From Thioclava arctica (GTDB lineage: Bacteria; Pseudomonadota; Alphaproteobacteria; Rhodobacterales; Rhodobacteraceae): 64,000 nucleotides of DNA. The stretch is taken from NCBI RefSeq assembly GCF_040892615.1, contig NZ_JBFRYC010000004.1:62001-126000 (forward strand), given 5' to 3'. Positions within the stretch are counted from its first letter, which is position 1. Each line of letters opens with the position of its first letter. The notes beneath the pieces were generated by a model, which made no database searches, was not told where the DNA came from, and was given only the letters and a program-made list of their open reading frames with translations. This document shows positions 8,810 to 17,145 of this stretch, in pieces. The translations under genes were made by a program, and so were the position numbers.

Positions 8810-9583
8810 TCACTTGGCCAAGGGCTGGCCGGGGTCTGTGGTGTCCAGATCTTCCGCGCCCGAGATCCGCACCAAGGCCGCCGGGTCGAGAACCTCGATC
8901 TCGTTGGCCTCTTTGCGCAGGATGACCCCGTCACGTTCCCATTCCGTCAATACGCGGCTGATCGTTTCAGTGGTGGTCCCCAGATGATGGGCAAGATCGC
9001 GTCGCCGGATCGGGATGCGCACGATTGTGTGCTTCTGGCATTGCTCCTTTGGAAGCGTCGTGCGCAAATTGCGCCGCAACAGGATCAACAGAAACGACGC
9101 CAGCCGTTCCGAGACCTTGCGCGCGCTCATGAGCAGCACCCATTCGCGCGCGGAATCGAGCTCGTCCAGAACGCTGACCAGAAAGATGCGCTCGAGTTCG
9201 GGGAATTCCGTCAGGATCGCTTCGAAATAGCTGCGCTCAAAACTCAGGATACGGCACTCGGTCAGCGCGACGATGTCGTAAACGCTGCCGCCGTCAAAGA
9301 GGCGTCCAAACATGTCGGTGGGCACCAAGACGCCGATGATGTGGCGGCGCCCATCGGCTAGCGTCTTCTCCATCGCCAGCGCGCCGTCCAGAAGATAGCT
9401 AAGCGCGTTCGCGTGATCGCCTTCGGCCAAAATACAGGTGCCGCTGTCAATCTGAGTAATCCTTGCCGCAGAGGAGAGCGCCGCGCGGGCCGTTTCGGGA
9501 AGGGCGTGAAGGAGTGTTTCAATCCGCCCATGCGCGAGCGACTCGATCTCGGAAAGATGGCTCGGTTTCAAATTGTTTGGCAC
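8810..9583 (-). CDS. Crp/Fnr-family transcription regulator
   Basis: 257 residues: an N-terminal cyclic-nucleotide-binding-like beta-roll (GTCILAEGD, then DMFGRLF), a long dimerisation helix and a C-terminal winged helix. The recognition helix contains TTTETISRVLTEW; Glu..Ser-Arg is the set of contacts FNR uses to read TTGAT half-sites. There is no N-terminal Cys cluster, so it should not carry the FNR [4Fe-4S] centre; Dnr/NnrR/FixK-like regulators look like this. The start is a GTG with a good GGAG site; an ATG further upstream (9682) would run through the promoter. A perfect FNR box lies about 90 bases upstream, suggesting regulation by itself or by an FNR paralogue. Confidence 0.85.
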   Translation of the reverse strand: MPNNLKPSHLSEIESLAHGRIETLLHALPETARAALSSAARITQIDSGTCILAEGDHANALSYLLDGALAMEKTLADGRRHIIGVLVPTDMFGRLFDGGSVYDIVALTECRILSFERSYFEAILTEFPELERIFLVSVLDELDSAREWVLLMSARKVSERLASFLLILLRRNLRTTLPKEQCQKHTIVRIPIRRRDLAHHLGTTTETISRVLTEWERDGVILRKEANEIEVLDPAALVRISGAEDLDTTDPGQPLAK

Positions 9584-9643
9584 TGTTGATCTCCAACTAA
9601 GAGCCCGGCCCGGGCGGGGTCGAGAATAACCATGTGAGATTGC

Positions 9644-9686
9644 GTAATATTTGGACGAATGGCTAGTATGCATTGATCGCAATCAA
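9644..9686 (-). promoter_or_regulatory. FNR-type box with spaced -10 element before the minus-strand Crp/Fnr gene
   Basis: TTGATCGCAATCAA (9673-9686) matches the FNR/Dnr/FixK consensus TTGAT-N4-ATCAA at every defined base. On the minus strand a TATTAC -10-like hexamer lies about 33 bases away centre to centre, the geometry of a class II site centred near -41.5. The box is about 155 bases before the divergent plus-strand regulator, too far for the same arrangement there. Confidence 0.72.
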
Positions 9687-9839
9687 TGTCTGCAAGGGAA
9701 GGCTAACGTAAACTTAATGTCCGCTTCGAGAATGGGCGTAAGCCTTGGCTGAAGTGTAGCGCCGATAAGAGCGAGAAAGGCGCAGGGATGCTGTCGTGGG
9801 CGGTTGTGTTTTGTATGAGTAAAGTGGCTGGGGGGCTTT

Positions 9840-10622
9840 GTGAAAGAATATCATCTTATGTCGAAACCGAATGGTGATGTGCACTGCAGCGAGATGCAAA
9901 CGCGGCTGCAGGACACCATACAGGCGCAAACCTTTGAAGCGTTGCGCCGCAGCGCGCATGCCCAAAAGGTCGCGGCCAAATCTGTCGTGTGGAAAGACGG
10001 GATGGAGCAGCCAGAAATCGGGATTCTGTGTCAGGGTTATTTGCGATTTCAGCGCAACGGACTGGATGGACGCCGCCAGATCGTCGGGCTCGTGGTGCCG
10101 GGTGATATTGTCGGAGAACGGGTGTGCAGGCGCTCGGATATGAGCCTTGAAGCGGCGACCGATGCGACGATCTACTGGTTTGATCGCAAGGTGTATGACG
10201 CCTTGCTGCGCTCTGATCCGTTGCTGCGGCGCAAGCATTACCTCAACAGCATGGCGCAAGTGGATCGGCTGCGCTGGCTGACCTTGATGATCGGGGCGCT
10301 GCGCCCGAACGAGCGTGTTGCGACCTTGCTTCTCAGCGGGAAGTTTTTCATGCCTTGGCGCGCGCAGAGCCATGATCGGGGCGTTTTGACGCTTGCGCTC
10401 AACCGGCGCGACATCGCGGATTTGTTGGCGACTACACCCGAAACCATCTGTCGCACGCTGAAAGCGTTTGAGAAGGAGGGGCTGATCGAGATGATTGACC
10501 CCGTCCAAGTGCGGGTGCTGGATCGTGCGGGGCTAGTCGCGCGCGCGGCGCTGACCGAGGAATCCGCAGGCCTTGCCGATATCATGCAGCCCCATCGCGC
10601 AATCGAGACCAGCGCTGCCTGA
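9840..10622 (+). CDS. Crp/Fnr-family transcription regulator (second, divergent)
   Basis: 260 residues with a cNMP-binding-like roll in the first half (GLVVPGDIVGERV is the beta-roll turn) and a C-terminal helix-turn-helix, NRRDIADLLATTPETICRTL. The recognition helix has Glu..Cys-Arg rather than Glu..Ser-Arg, so its DNA specificity may differ from the neighbouring regulator. No CxxC-type iron-sulfur cluster ligands are seen. The start may be the GTG at 9840, which follows a GGGGGG tract, or the ATG at 9858; the sequence does not decide. The effector is unknown. The Arg-rich stretch near residue 200 is typical of the family. Confidence 0.8.
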   Translation: MKEYHLMSKPNGDVHCSEMQTRLQDTIQAQTFEALRRSAHAQKVAAKSVVWKDGMEQPEIGILCQGYLRFQRNGLDGRRQIVGLVVPGDIVGERVCRRSDMSLEAATDATIYWFDRKVYDALLRSDPLLRRKHYLNSMAQVDRLRWLTLMIGALRPNERVATLLLSGKFFMPWRAQSHDRGVLTLALNRRDIADLLATTPETICRTLKAFEKEGLIEMIDPVQVRVLDRAGLVARAALTEESAGLADIMQPHRAIETSAA

Positions 10623-10860
10623 AGCTTGCCCTTTCGCCGCTTTTGTCGCGTCGTCTTGCGAGAATGTGCAACTCGCGCGGCAGATGGCTGCGTGATGCTC
10701 AACAGCTTGTGTCATTGAAGTCTTGTTCGCGCTCGTCATATTTGCTGTCGTAGTTGGGCAATACCGACGTCAGCAAGCAATCGCGTGTGCGCAATGCGCC
10801 GCGACTTTCGGCGGACAAAAGATCTTCGCATCGCACCATATCGCAGGAACAGACAAAACC

Positions 10861-11835
10861 ATGCCGCGCAATCGCTATTACACCGGCCCTGTCAGCGACC
10901 ATTTTGACGGGGCACGGTTTCATTCACCCGGGCAGCCTTCGCCCGACCGATCGCTGGGCGATATTTGGCGCTGGCGGCGCGAGGGCGGGCGCGCCCGTTG
11001 GCCTGCGAAGGTGGCTGTGACCCCCGTCGTACCCCCCACGCGCAGCGAGTCCGCGCGGATTACGATGGTGGGACATGCGACGGTTCTGATCCAGATCGCG
11101 GGGCTGAACCTGCTGACCGATCCAGTCTGGTCCAAGCGCGCCAGCCCGATCCGTTTTGCCGGACCCAAGCGCGTCAGCGCCCCGGGGATCGGCTTTGAGC
11201 ACCTGCCGCCCATCGATGCGGTTCTGCTGAGCCACAACCACTACGACCATCTTGATATTGCGACGCTGCGGCGGTTGCAGGCCAAATACCGCCCGCAGAT
11301 GATCATGCCGCTTGGGACGGACGTAACCGTTCGCGGGGCCGTTCGGGGCGCGCAGATCGTGACTGGCGACTGGCATGATCGGGTCACACTTGCGCCGGGC
11401 GTTTCGATAAGCCTGACCCCGGCAAATCATTGGTCCTCGCGCGGGATTGGAGATCGCCGGATGGCGCTTTGGTGCGGTTTCTGGATCGATAGCCCGCAGG
11501 GGCAGGTCTGGTTTGCTGGCGACACGGGCTATGGCGACGGATCGGTCTTTCGCGATATCCGCGCGCGTCACGGCGCGCCCGACATCGCGCTGATCCCGAT
11601 CGGTGCCTATGAGCCACGCTGGTTCATGTCGGCTCAGCACGTCGCGCCAGAGGAGTCCGTTCGGATCTTCGAAGATATCGGGGCGAAACGCGCGCTCGGG
11701 TTTCACTGGGGCACGTTTCAGTTGACCGACGAAGCATTGGACGCCCCAAAAGAGGGGCTCGCCGCCAGCCTGTCTGCTGCAAACATCGCCCCCGAGCGAT
11801 TCATCGCCTTCGCCCCCGGCGCGGTCCATGTCTGA
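10861..11835 (+). CDS. Metallo-beta-lactamase-fold hydrolase (NAPE-PLD/UlaG-like)
   Basis: 324 residues with the zinc-binding motif HNHYDH (preceded by VLLS), an earlier MVGHATVLIQI strand, WFAGDTGYGDG supplying the bridging Asp, and GFHWGTFQL near the end for the last His ligand. The order VGHATVL... HNHYDH... GDTGY... HWGT matches the lactonase/NAPE-hydrolysing phospholipase D-like branch. The ATG at 10861, with an AGGA site, marks the start of family homology; a longer frame from 10723 carries non-homologous sequence. The likely reaction is hydrolysis of a phosphodiester or lactone; the substrate cannot be inferred. It is monocistronic as seen here. Confidence 0.85.
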   Translation: MPRNRYYTGPVSDHFDGARFHSPGQPSPDRSLGDIWRWRREGGRARWPAKVAVTPVVPPTRSESARITMVGHATVLIQIAGLNLLTDPVWSKRASPIRFAGPKRVSAPGIGFEHLPPIDAVLLSHNHYDHLDIATLRRLQAKYRPQMIMPLGTDVTVRGAVRGAQIVTGDWHDRVTLAPGVSISLTPANHWSSRGIGDRRMALWCGFWIDSPQGQVWFAGDTGYGDGSVFRDIRARHGAPDIALIPIGAYEPRWFMSAQHVAPEESVRIFEDIGAKRALGFHWGTFQLTDEALDAPKEGLAASLSAANIAPERFIAFAPGAVHV

Positions 11836-11843
11836 AAGTGAAA

Positions 11844-11865
11844 AAGGGGCCACGAAGGGCCCCTT
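11844..11865 (-). terminator. Intrinsic terminator of the rhodanese gene (convergent gap)
   Basis: AAGGGGCC and GGCCCCTT form an 8-bp stem with a 6-base loop, followed on the minus strand by TTTCACTTTC. It lies between two convergent genes and may serve both, but the T-tract favours the minus strand. Confidence 0.75.
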
Positions 11866-11891
11866 GGAATGTCATGCGATGGAAAGGCGCC

Positions 11892-12266
11892 TTAGCGCAC
11901 GACTTCGCCGCCCGCAGCGTGCCAGTCATACAGGCCGCCGATATTATATACGGTCTCATAGCCCATCTGCGCCAACATCTGCGCAGCCCCCGCCGAGCGT
12001 GCGCCTGAGGCGCAATACAGTGCGACCGGTTTGGACAAGTCCAATTCGGGCAGCTTCTCGGGGCTGGAGGGGTCACATTTCATCTTCAGCGTCGCCAGCG
12101 GGATATGCAGCGCGCCTTTGGCCTTGCCCGAACTTTTGACCTCCATGCCCTCACGCACGTCGATCACGACCAGCTCGCCCGCTTTGGCCTTGGCCACCGC
12201 GCTTTTGGGGTCGATTTTCTCGACATGACCGCCTTTGGCGCCCGAAGGACGTAGAAAGTTGAACAT
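11892..12266 (-). CDS. Rhodanese-like sulfurtransferase, single domain
   Basis: 124 residues containing one rhodanese domain: VVIDVREGMEV (33-43) at the substrate end and the active-site loop YCASGARS with Cys85 as the persulfide-forming residue. The loop has the six-residue length of thiosulfate/polysulfide sulfurtransferases rather than phosphatase-like relatives. It is cytoplasmic, with no signal peptide. The start at 12266 has GAGGAA upstream; six extra N-terminal residues are possible from 12284. It stands alone between a terminator and the uvrA regulatory region. The physiological sulfur donor is unknown. Confidence 0.88.
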   Translation of the reverse strand: MFNFLRPSGAKGGHVEKIDPKSAVAKAKAGELVVIDVREGMEVKSSGKAKGALHIPLATLKMKCDPSSPEKLPELDLSKPVALYCASGARSAGAAQMLAQMGYETVYNIGGLYDWHAAGGEVVR

Positions 12267-12474
12267 CTCGATTCCTCTTGTCATCAGTCAGGGGCCGCAG
12301 CCCGGGTCTCTGCCTCATGTGGCAGATCGCGCCACGCTTTCAAGAGACATACGGCGTCACGAGTTAGAAATACATTCATGTTAGCGAATTTGATGTGAAA
12401 GTGCCGTGATTTTGAGCGTTTCGTGAAGACCGGCCAGCCGCGTCTGGGGCGCGTGACGAAGATAAAGACGCCAA

Positions 12475-12489
12475 GTTCGCCCTTCGTTC
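12475..12489 (+). promoter_or_regulatory. LexA (SOS) box of uvrA
   Basis: GTTCGCCCTTCGTTC matches the alphaproteobacterial LexA site GTTC-N7-GTTC exactly. It lies 66 bases before the uvrA start codon, a normal operator position. Confidence 0.85.
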
Positions 12490-12554
12490 GCGTTTTTCCG
12501 TTGGAGACTCGCCCACCAGCCCCTATCTAGGGGCAATGAAACCCGGGGAAGTGA

Positions 12555-15422
12555 ATGGCTGAGCAGAAGTTCATCGAAGTGCGCGGCGCGCGCGAGCATA
12601 ACCTCAAGAATATCGATCTTGATATTCCGCGCGATCAGTTCGTGGTGATCACGGGGCTGTCGGGATCGGGGAAATCAAGCCTTGCGTTTGACACGATCTA
12701 TGCCGAAGGGCAGCGTCGTTATGTCGAAAGCCTGTCGGCTTATGCCCGTCAATTCCTTGATATGATGGGGAAACCCGATGTCGATCACATCTCGGGCCTG
12801 TCGCCCGCGATCTCGATCGAGCAAAAGACCACCTCGAAAAACCCGCGCTCGACTGTGGGCACGGTCACCGAGATTTACGACTATATGCGCCTGCTATTTG
12901 CGCGCGCAGGCACGCCCTATTCCCCCGCCACTGGTGAGCCGATCGAGGCCCAGCAGGTGCAGGACATGGTCGATATCATCATGGGGATGGAGGAGGGCAC
13001 GCGCGGCTACTTGCTTGCCCCGATCGTGCGCGACCGCAAAGGCGAATACCGCAAGGAATTCGTTGAGTTACGCAAGCAGGGCTTTCAGCGCGTCAAGGTG
13101 AATGGCGCGTTTTACGAGTTGGAAGACCCGCCGACGCTCGACAAGAAATTCCGCCACAATATCGACGTGGTGGTGGATCGCGTCGTGGTGCGCGAAGGCA
13201 TGGAGACGCGGCTGGCCGACAGTTTCCGCACCGCGCTCGATCTGGCCGATGGCATTGCGATTTTCGAAGATGCGCCGCGTGAAGCCGAAGAAGGGGCCGA
13301 GCCCGAGCGCGTGACCTTCTCTGAAAACTTCGCCTGCCCGGTGTCGGGCTTTACGATCCCCGAGATCGAGCCGCGGCTGTTTTCCTTCAACGCGCCATTT
13401 GGGGCCTGCCCGGCCTGTGACGGTCTGGGCGTCGAGCTGTTCTTTGACGAACGTCTCGTGGTGCCCGATGTGACGCTTTCGGTTCGCGGCGGGGCGTTGG
13501 CGCCTTGGGCGCGCTCGAAATCGCCCTATTACACGCAGACGGTTGAGGCGCTGGCCAAGCATTACGGGTTTGATCCCAAGAAGCCGTGGAAAGATCTGCC
13601 GGAAAAGGTGCAAAATCTGTTCCTGCACGGATCGGGTGACGAAGAGATCAAGTTCCGCTTTGACGAGGGCGGGCGGGTCTATGAGGTCAGCCGCACCTTT
13701 GAGGGGATCATCCCCAACATGCAGCGCCGCTACCGTGAAACCGATAGCGCCTGGTCGCGCGAAGAGATGGAGCGCTATCAGAACAACCGCCCCTGCCACA
13801 CCTGTGGCGGCTATCGCCTGCGCCCCGAGGCGCTGGCGGTGAAAATCGGTGGCTTGCATGTCGGTCAGGTCGTGGAAATGTCGATCCGCGAGGCGCATCA
13901 TTGGGCCGAAAGCGTGCCGGCGGCGCTGTCCAAGCAGAAGAATGAAATCGCGGCGGCAATTCTTAAGGAAATCCGCGAACGTCTTGGATTCCTTGTGAAT
14001 GTCGGGCTGGATTACCTCACGATGAGCCGCGCTGCGGGCACGCTGTCGGGCGGGGAAAGCCAGCGTATTCGTCTTGCCAGCCAGATCGGTTCGGGGCTGA
14101 CGGGCGTGCTGTATGTGCTTGATGAGCCCTCGATCGGGCTGCATCAGCGCGATAATGACCGCCTGTTGCAAACGCTGAAAAACCTGCGCGATCAGGGCAA
14201 TACGGTGATCGTGGTCGAGCATGATGAAGACGCGATCCGCCATGCCGATTACGTTTTTGATATTGGCCCCGGTGCGGGGGTGCATGGCGGGCAGATCATT
14301 GCGCGCGGCACGCCAGAGGAAATCGCCGCCGATCCGGCGTCGATCACCGGGCAATACCTGTCGGGCACGCGCGAGATTTCGGTGCCGCTGACCCGGCGCA
14401 AGGGAAACAAGAAAAAGGTAACGGTTGTTGGGGCTTGCGGGAACAACTTAAAGGATGTGACCGTCGATTTCCCGCTGGGAAAATTCGTCTGCGTGACCGG
14501 CGTTTCGGGCGGCGGGAAATCCACGCTGACGATTGAAACGCTGTTCAAGACCGCCTCGATGCGGCTCAACGGGGCGCGCCAAACGCCCGCGCCCTGCGAC
14601 ACGATCAAGGGGTTGGAGCATCTGGATAAGGTGATCGACATCGACCAACGCGCCATCGGGCGCACGCCGCGTTCCAACCCGGCGACCTATACGGGGGCCT
14701 TCACCCCGATCCGCGACTGGTTCGCCGGTCTGCCAGAGTCCAAGGCGCGTGGCTACAAGCCGGGGCGGTTCTCGTTTAACGTCAAGGGCGGGCGCTGTGA
14801 GGCCTGTCAGGGCGATGGCGTGATCAAGATTGAGATGCATTTCCTGCCTGATGTTTACGTCGAATGTGAGACCTGCAAAGGCAAGCGTTATAACCGTGAG
14901 ACTTTGGAAATTCACTATAAAGGCAAGAGCATAGCGGACGTTCTTGATATGACGGTTGAGGACGCGCAAGAGTTCTTCAAGGCCGTGCCGGTGATCCGTG
15001 AAAAGATGGATGCGTTGATGGAGGTGGGGCTTGGCTATATCAAGGTCGGCCAGCAAGCCACGACGCTGTCGGGCGGCGAAGCGCAGCGTGTGAAGCTGTC
15101 CAAAGAGCTGTCCAAACGCGCCACGGGGCGCACGTTGTATATCTTGGACGAACCCACGACGGGTCTGCATTTCGAGGATGTGCGCAAGCTTTTGGAGGTG
15201 CTGCACAGCCTTGTCGATCAGGGCAATACCGTGGTGGTGATCGAGCACAATCTCGACGTCATCAAGACCGCCGATCATATCATCGACATCGGCCCCGAGG
15301 GCGGGGATGGTGGCGGTGAGATCGTGGCCGAGGGCACGCCCGAACAGATCGCGGAAAATCCGCGCAGCTATACCGGGCAATATCTGGGTCCGATGCTGAT
15401 GGGCAAGGTGGCCGCGCAATAG
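12555..15422 (+). CDS. uvrA: Excinuclease ABC subunit A
   Basis: The damage-recognition ATPase of nucleotide excision repair; it loads UvrB onto lesions. At 955 residues it is full length, with two ABC ATPase modules: Walker A GLSGSGKS (34-41) and GVSGGGKS (about 648-655), signatures LSGGESQRIRLA and LSGGEAQRVKLSKEL, and Walker B segments YVLDEPSIGLHQRD and YILDEPTTGLHFED. Zinc-finger cysteine pairs are visible (CPAC, CHTC, CEAC, CETC). The site upstream of the ATG (GGGGAAGTGA) is adequate. The SOS box before it predicts LexA repression and induction by DNA damage. Confidence 0.97.
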   Translation: MAEQKFIEVRGAREHNLKNIDLDIPRDQFVVITGLSGSGKSSLAFDTIYAEGQRRYVESLSAYARQFLDMMGKPDVDHISGLSPAISIEQKTTSKNPRSTVGTVTEIYDYMRLLFARAGTPYSPATGEPIEAQQVQDMVDIIMGMEEGTRGYLLAPIVRDRKGEYRKEFVELRKQGFQRVKVNGAFYELEDPPTLDKKFRHNIDVVVDRVVVREGMETRLADSFRTALDLADGIAIFEDAPREAEEGAEPERVTFSENFACPVSGFTIPEIEPRLFSFNAPFGACPACDGLGVELFFDERLVVPDVTLSVRGGALAPWARSKSPYYTQTVEALAKHYGFDPKKPWKDLPEKVQNLFLHGSGDEEIKFRFDEGGRVYEVSRTFEGIIPNMQRRYRETDSAWSREEMERYQNNRPCHTCGGYRLRPEALAVKIGGLHVGQVVEMSIREAHHWAESVPAALSKQKNEIAAAILKEIRERLGFLVNVGLDYLTMSRAAGTLSGGESQRIRLASQIGSGLTGVLYVLDEPSIGLHQRDNDRLLQTLKNLRDQGNTVIVVEHDEDAIRHADYVFDIGPGAGVHGGQIIARGTPEEIAADPASITGQYLSGTREISVPLTRRKGNKKKVTVVGACGNNLKDVTVDFPLGKFVCVTGVSGGGKSTLTIETLFKTASMRLNGARQTPAPCDTIKGLEHLDKVIDIDQRAIGRTPRSNPATYTGAFTPIRDWFAGLPESKARGYKPGRFSFNVKGGRCEACQGDGVIKIEMHFLPDVYVECETCKGKRYNRETLEIHYKGKSIADVLDMTVEDAQEFFKAVPVIREKMDALMEVGLGYIKVGQQATTLSGGEAQRVKLSKELSKRATGRTLYILDEPTTGLHFEDVRKLLEVLHSLVDQGNTVVVIEHNLDVIKTADHIIDIGPEGGDGGGEIVAEGTPEQIAENPRSYTGQYLGPMLMGKVAAQ

Positions 15423-15451
15423 CGCGCGCCAGCCTTGCGGGCACTCAGGCG

Positions 15452-15865
15452 TTAGCGGGCATAGGTTGGGCCCACGACCTCGATTACTTTTTTGGATGCG
15501 TTATCAACCCGGTAAATCGTTCCGCGCAGGACGTAATAGCGCCATGCCCCGGTCACTGCGGGCAGCTTGTAGCGGCGCAGATCCATCAGCATGGAATGTT
15601 GGTAAACTGGAAACGCATCGCCGACCTTGAAGTCAGCGCGCAGCTTGCCTTGCAGCACCCAGCGCATGGCCCCGTTCCGGGTGACTTTGCAAAACGTGCT
15701 GCCCGAGGTGAGCGTTTTGCACTCGGGCTCTTGGGCTTTGGTTTGCGCGTTTGGGCCGTCGGGGGCGGGCAGTTTGCCTGCGCGCATCACCTCGGGGAGG
15801 CTGGATTGCGCCGAAACGGAGCCACAACAGGCGATCAGAGGCAGGGCGAGCAAAAAGCGGTTCAT
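15452..15865 (-). CDS. Small exported protein, RcnB-like
   Basis: 137 residues with a signal peptide (MNRFLLALPLIACCGSVSAQ, cleavage expected after SAQ). The second half has a spacing seen in RcnB-type periplasmic proteins: FKVGDAFP, then a short YxxxxLMDLRRYKLP segment, GAWRYYVLRGTIYRVD and a closing KKVIEVVG. RcnB proteins influence metal homeostasis in the periplasm, but the resemblance is at motif level only. Two Cys residues (in ECKTL and FCKVT) could form a disulfide. It is convergent with uvrA. Confidence 0.6.
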   Translation of the reverse strand: MNRFLLALPLIACCGSVSAQSSLPEVMRAGKLPAPDGPNAQTKAQEPECKTLTSGSTFCKVTRNGAMRWVLQGKLRADFKVGDAFPVYQHSMLMDLRRYKLPAVTGAWRYYVLRGTIYRVDNASKKVIEVVGPTYAR

Positions 15866-15930
15866 CCCCCCGTGTTAGCTAGCCCCGGCGGGTCGGTCAA
15901 CCGCGCGCATCCCCAAGCGACGCATAAGAA

Positions 15931-15966
15931 AAACCCGCCAAAACCACTCAGGGCCTTGGCGGGTTT
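15931..15966. terminator. Bidirectional intrinsic terminator
   Basis: AAACCCGCCAA pairs with TTGGCGGGTTT (11 bp) around a 14-base loop, with a T-run on either strand. It ends the transcript of the small DUF2892 gene on the minus strand. Confidence 0.8.
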
Positions 15967-15986
15967 TACGATTTTCACAGTGGCAA

Positions 15987-16184
15987 TCAGCGTTTGCAGG
16001 TATTGATCCCGAAGATCGAATATAGCCCGCAAGTGCCCAGCAAGCCGGTGGCCAGAGGGATGATCCCGATCAGGAACAGCCAGCGATAGGACGCGGTCGG
16101 AAACAGGAAAAAGCCCAGAATAAGAGCCAGCCCCACCACGACACGCAGGATACGGTCGATGCCGCCAACATTGTTTTTGAACAT
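15987..16184 (-). CDS. Small membrane protein, DUF2892 (YgaP transmembrane-type)
   Basis: 65 residues opening with MFKNNVGGIDRILRVVVGLAL, the diagnostic start of DUF2892, followed by two hydrophobic segments (about 13-31 and 35-55) and a short Cys-containing tail, GINTCKR. In some bacteria this domain anchors a rhodanese domain at the inner membrane; here it is free-standing, but a separate rhodanese gene lies 4 kb away. The start at 16184 has an AAAGGGA site; frames starting further upstream have no family match. Confidence 0.88.
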   Translation of the reverse strand: MFKNNVGGIDRILRVVVGLALILGFFLFPTASYRWLFLIGIIPLATGLLGTCGLYSIFGINTCKR

Positions 16185-16272
16185 AATGAATCCCTTTCGG
16201 ATTGATCGCTTCCTTAGAGCTTGCATACAGATACGCATCCGGCAAGGTTTACTTGCGGGATGCGGCGTTCCC

Positions 16273-17145
16273 TCAGGTGCGCGAGCGTTTTTCGAACCGG
16301 GGCAGCATGGCGGAAAAATCGCGTCCCTTGCCGTCTTCGGCTTCGACGAAAGCGGCATAAAGAGCTGCGGCAAGCTGGCCCATCGGCGTGTCGGCATCGG
16401 CGCTTTCGGCGGCTTGCTGGCTGAGGCGTAGATCCTTGAGCATCAGCTCAGCGGCAAAGCCCGGCTTGTAGTCATTATCCGCAGGCGTTTGCGGCCCGAC
16501 TCCGGGGGCGGGGCAATAGGTGTTCATGCTCCAGCTTTGCCCCGACGAGGTGGACACCACGTCGAACATTTTCGCCCGGTCTAGGCCCAGCTTGTCGGCC
16601 AGCGCAAAGGCCTCGCAGGTGGCGATCATCGTCACGCCGAGGATCATGTTGTTGCAGATCTTGGCCGATTGACCAGCCCCTGCCGCGCCGCAATGCACCG
16701 CCTTCTGGCCCATGATGTCAAACAGCGGCTTGACCGTGGCAAAGGCAGCATCATCGCCCCCGACCATGAAGGTTAGCGTGCCGTTGGTGGCCCCAACCGT
16801 GCCCCCGGAAACAGGCGCGTCCAGCGCACCGAGGCCCCGCTTGGCGGCCATCGCGGCCACCGCGCGCGCGCTGTCCACATCGACCGTAGAGCAGTCGCAG
16901 AAGACAGTGCCGGCAGGCATCACCGGGATAATCTTGGCGGCCACGTCGCGCAGGATGGCGCCATTGGGCAGCATGGTGAAGACGACCTCGCCCTGTTTGG
17001 CGGCCGCCGCGGCGCTGTCGGCGCGCGTCACGCCCTCGGGCATTGGGGCGGTTAGATCAAACCCCACGACCTGATGCCCTGCCGCCAGCAGATTGGCCGC
17101 CATTGGCGCGCCCATATTGCCCAAGCCGATAAATGCGATTTTCAT
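16273..17145 (-). CDS. mmsB: 3-hydroxyisobutyrate dehydrogenase
   Basis: NAD-dependent oxidation of 3-hydroxyisobutyrate to methylmalonate semialdehyde in valine breakdown. The 290-residue protein starts with the nucleotide-binding fingerprint FIGLGNMGAPMAANL, then has DAPVSGGTVGATNGTL (substrate-binding segment) and GQSAKICNNMIL, whose Lys is the catalytic residue. It is the last gene of a three-gene operon and overlaps the upstream hydrolase by four bases. Genes are in pathway order. Confidence 0.93.
   Translation of the reverse strand: MKIAFIGLGNMGAPMAANLLAAGHQVVGFDLTAPMPEGVTRADSAAAAAKQGEVVFTMLPNGAILRDVAAKIIPVMPAGTVFCDCSTVDVDSARAVAAMAAKRGLGALDAPVSGGTVGATNGTLTFMVGGDDAAFATVKPLFDIMGQKAVHCGAAGAGQSAKICNNMILGVTMIATCEAFALADKLGLDRAKMFDVVSTSSGQSWSMNTYCPAPGVGPQTPADNDYKPGFAAELMLKDLRLSQQAAESADADTPMGQLAAALYAAFVEAEDGKGRDFSAMLPRFEKRSRT

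Noticed and set aside
13068..14354. 428-codon minus-strand frame inside uvrA
   Set aside because: Shadow of uvrA, which has all its motifs in the plus frame.
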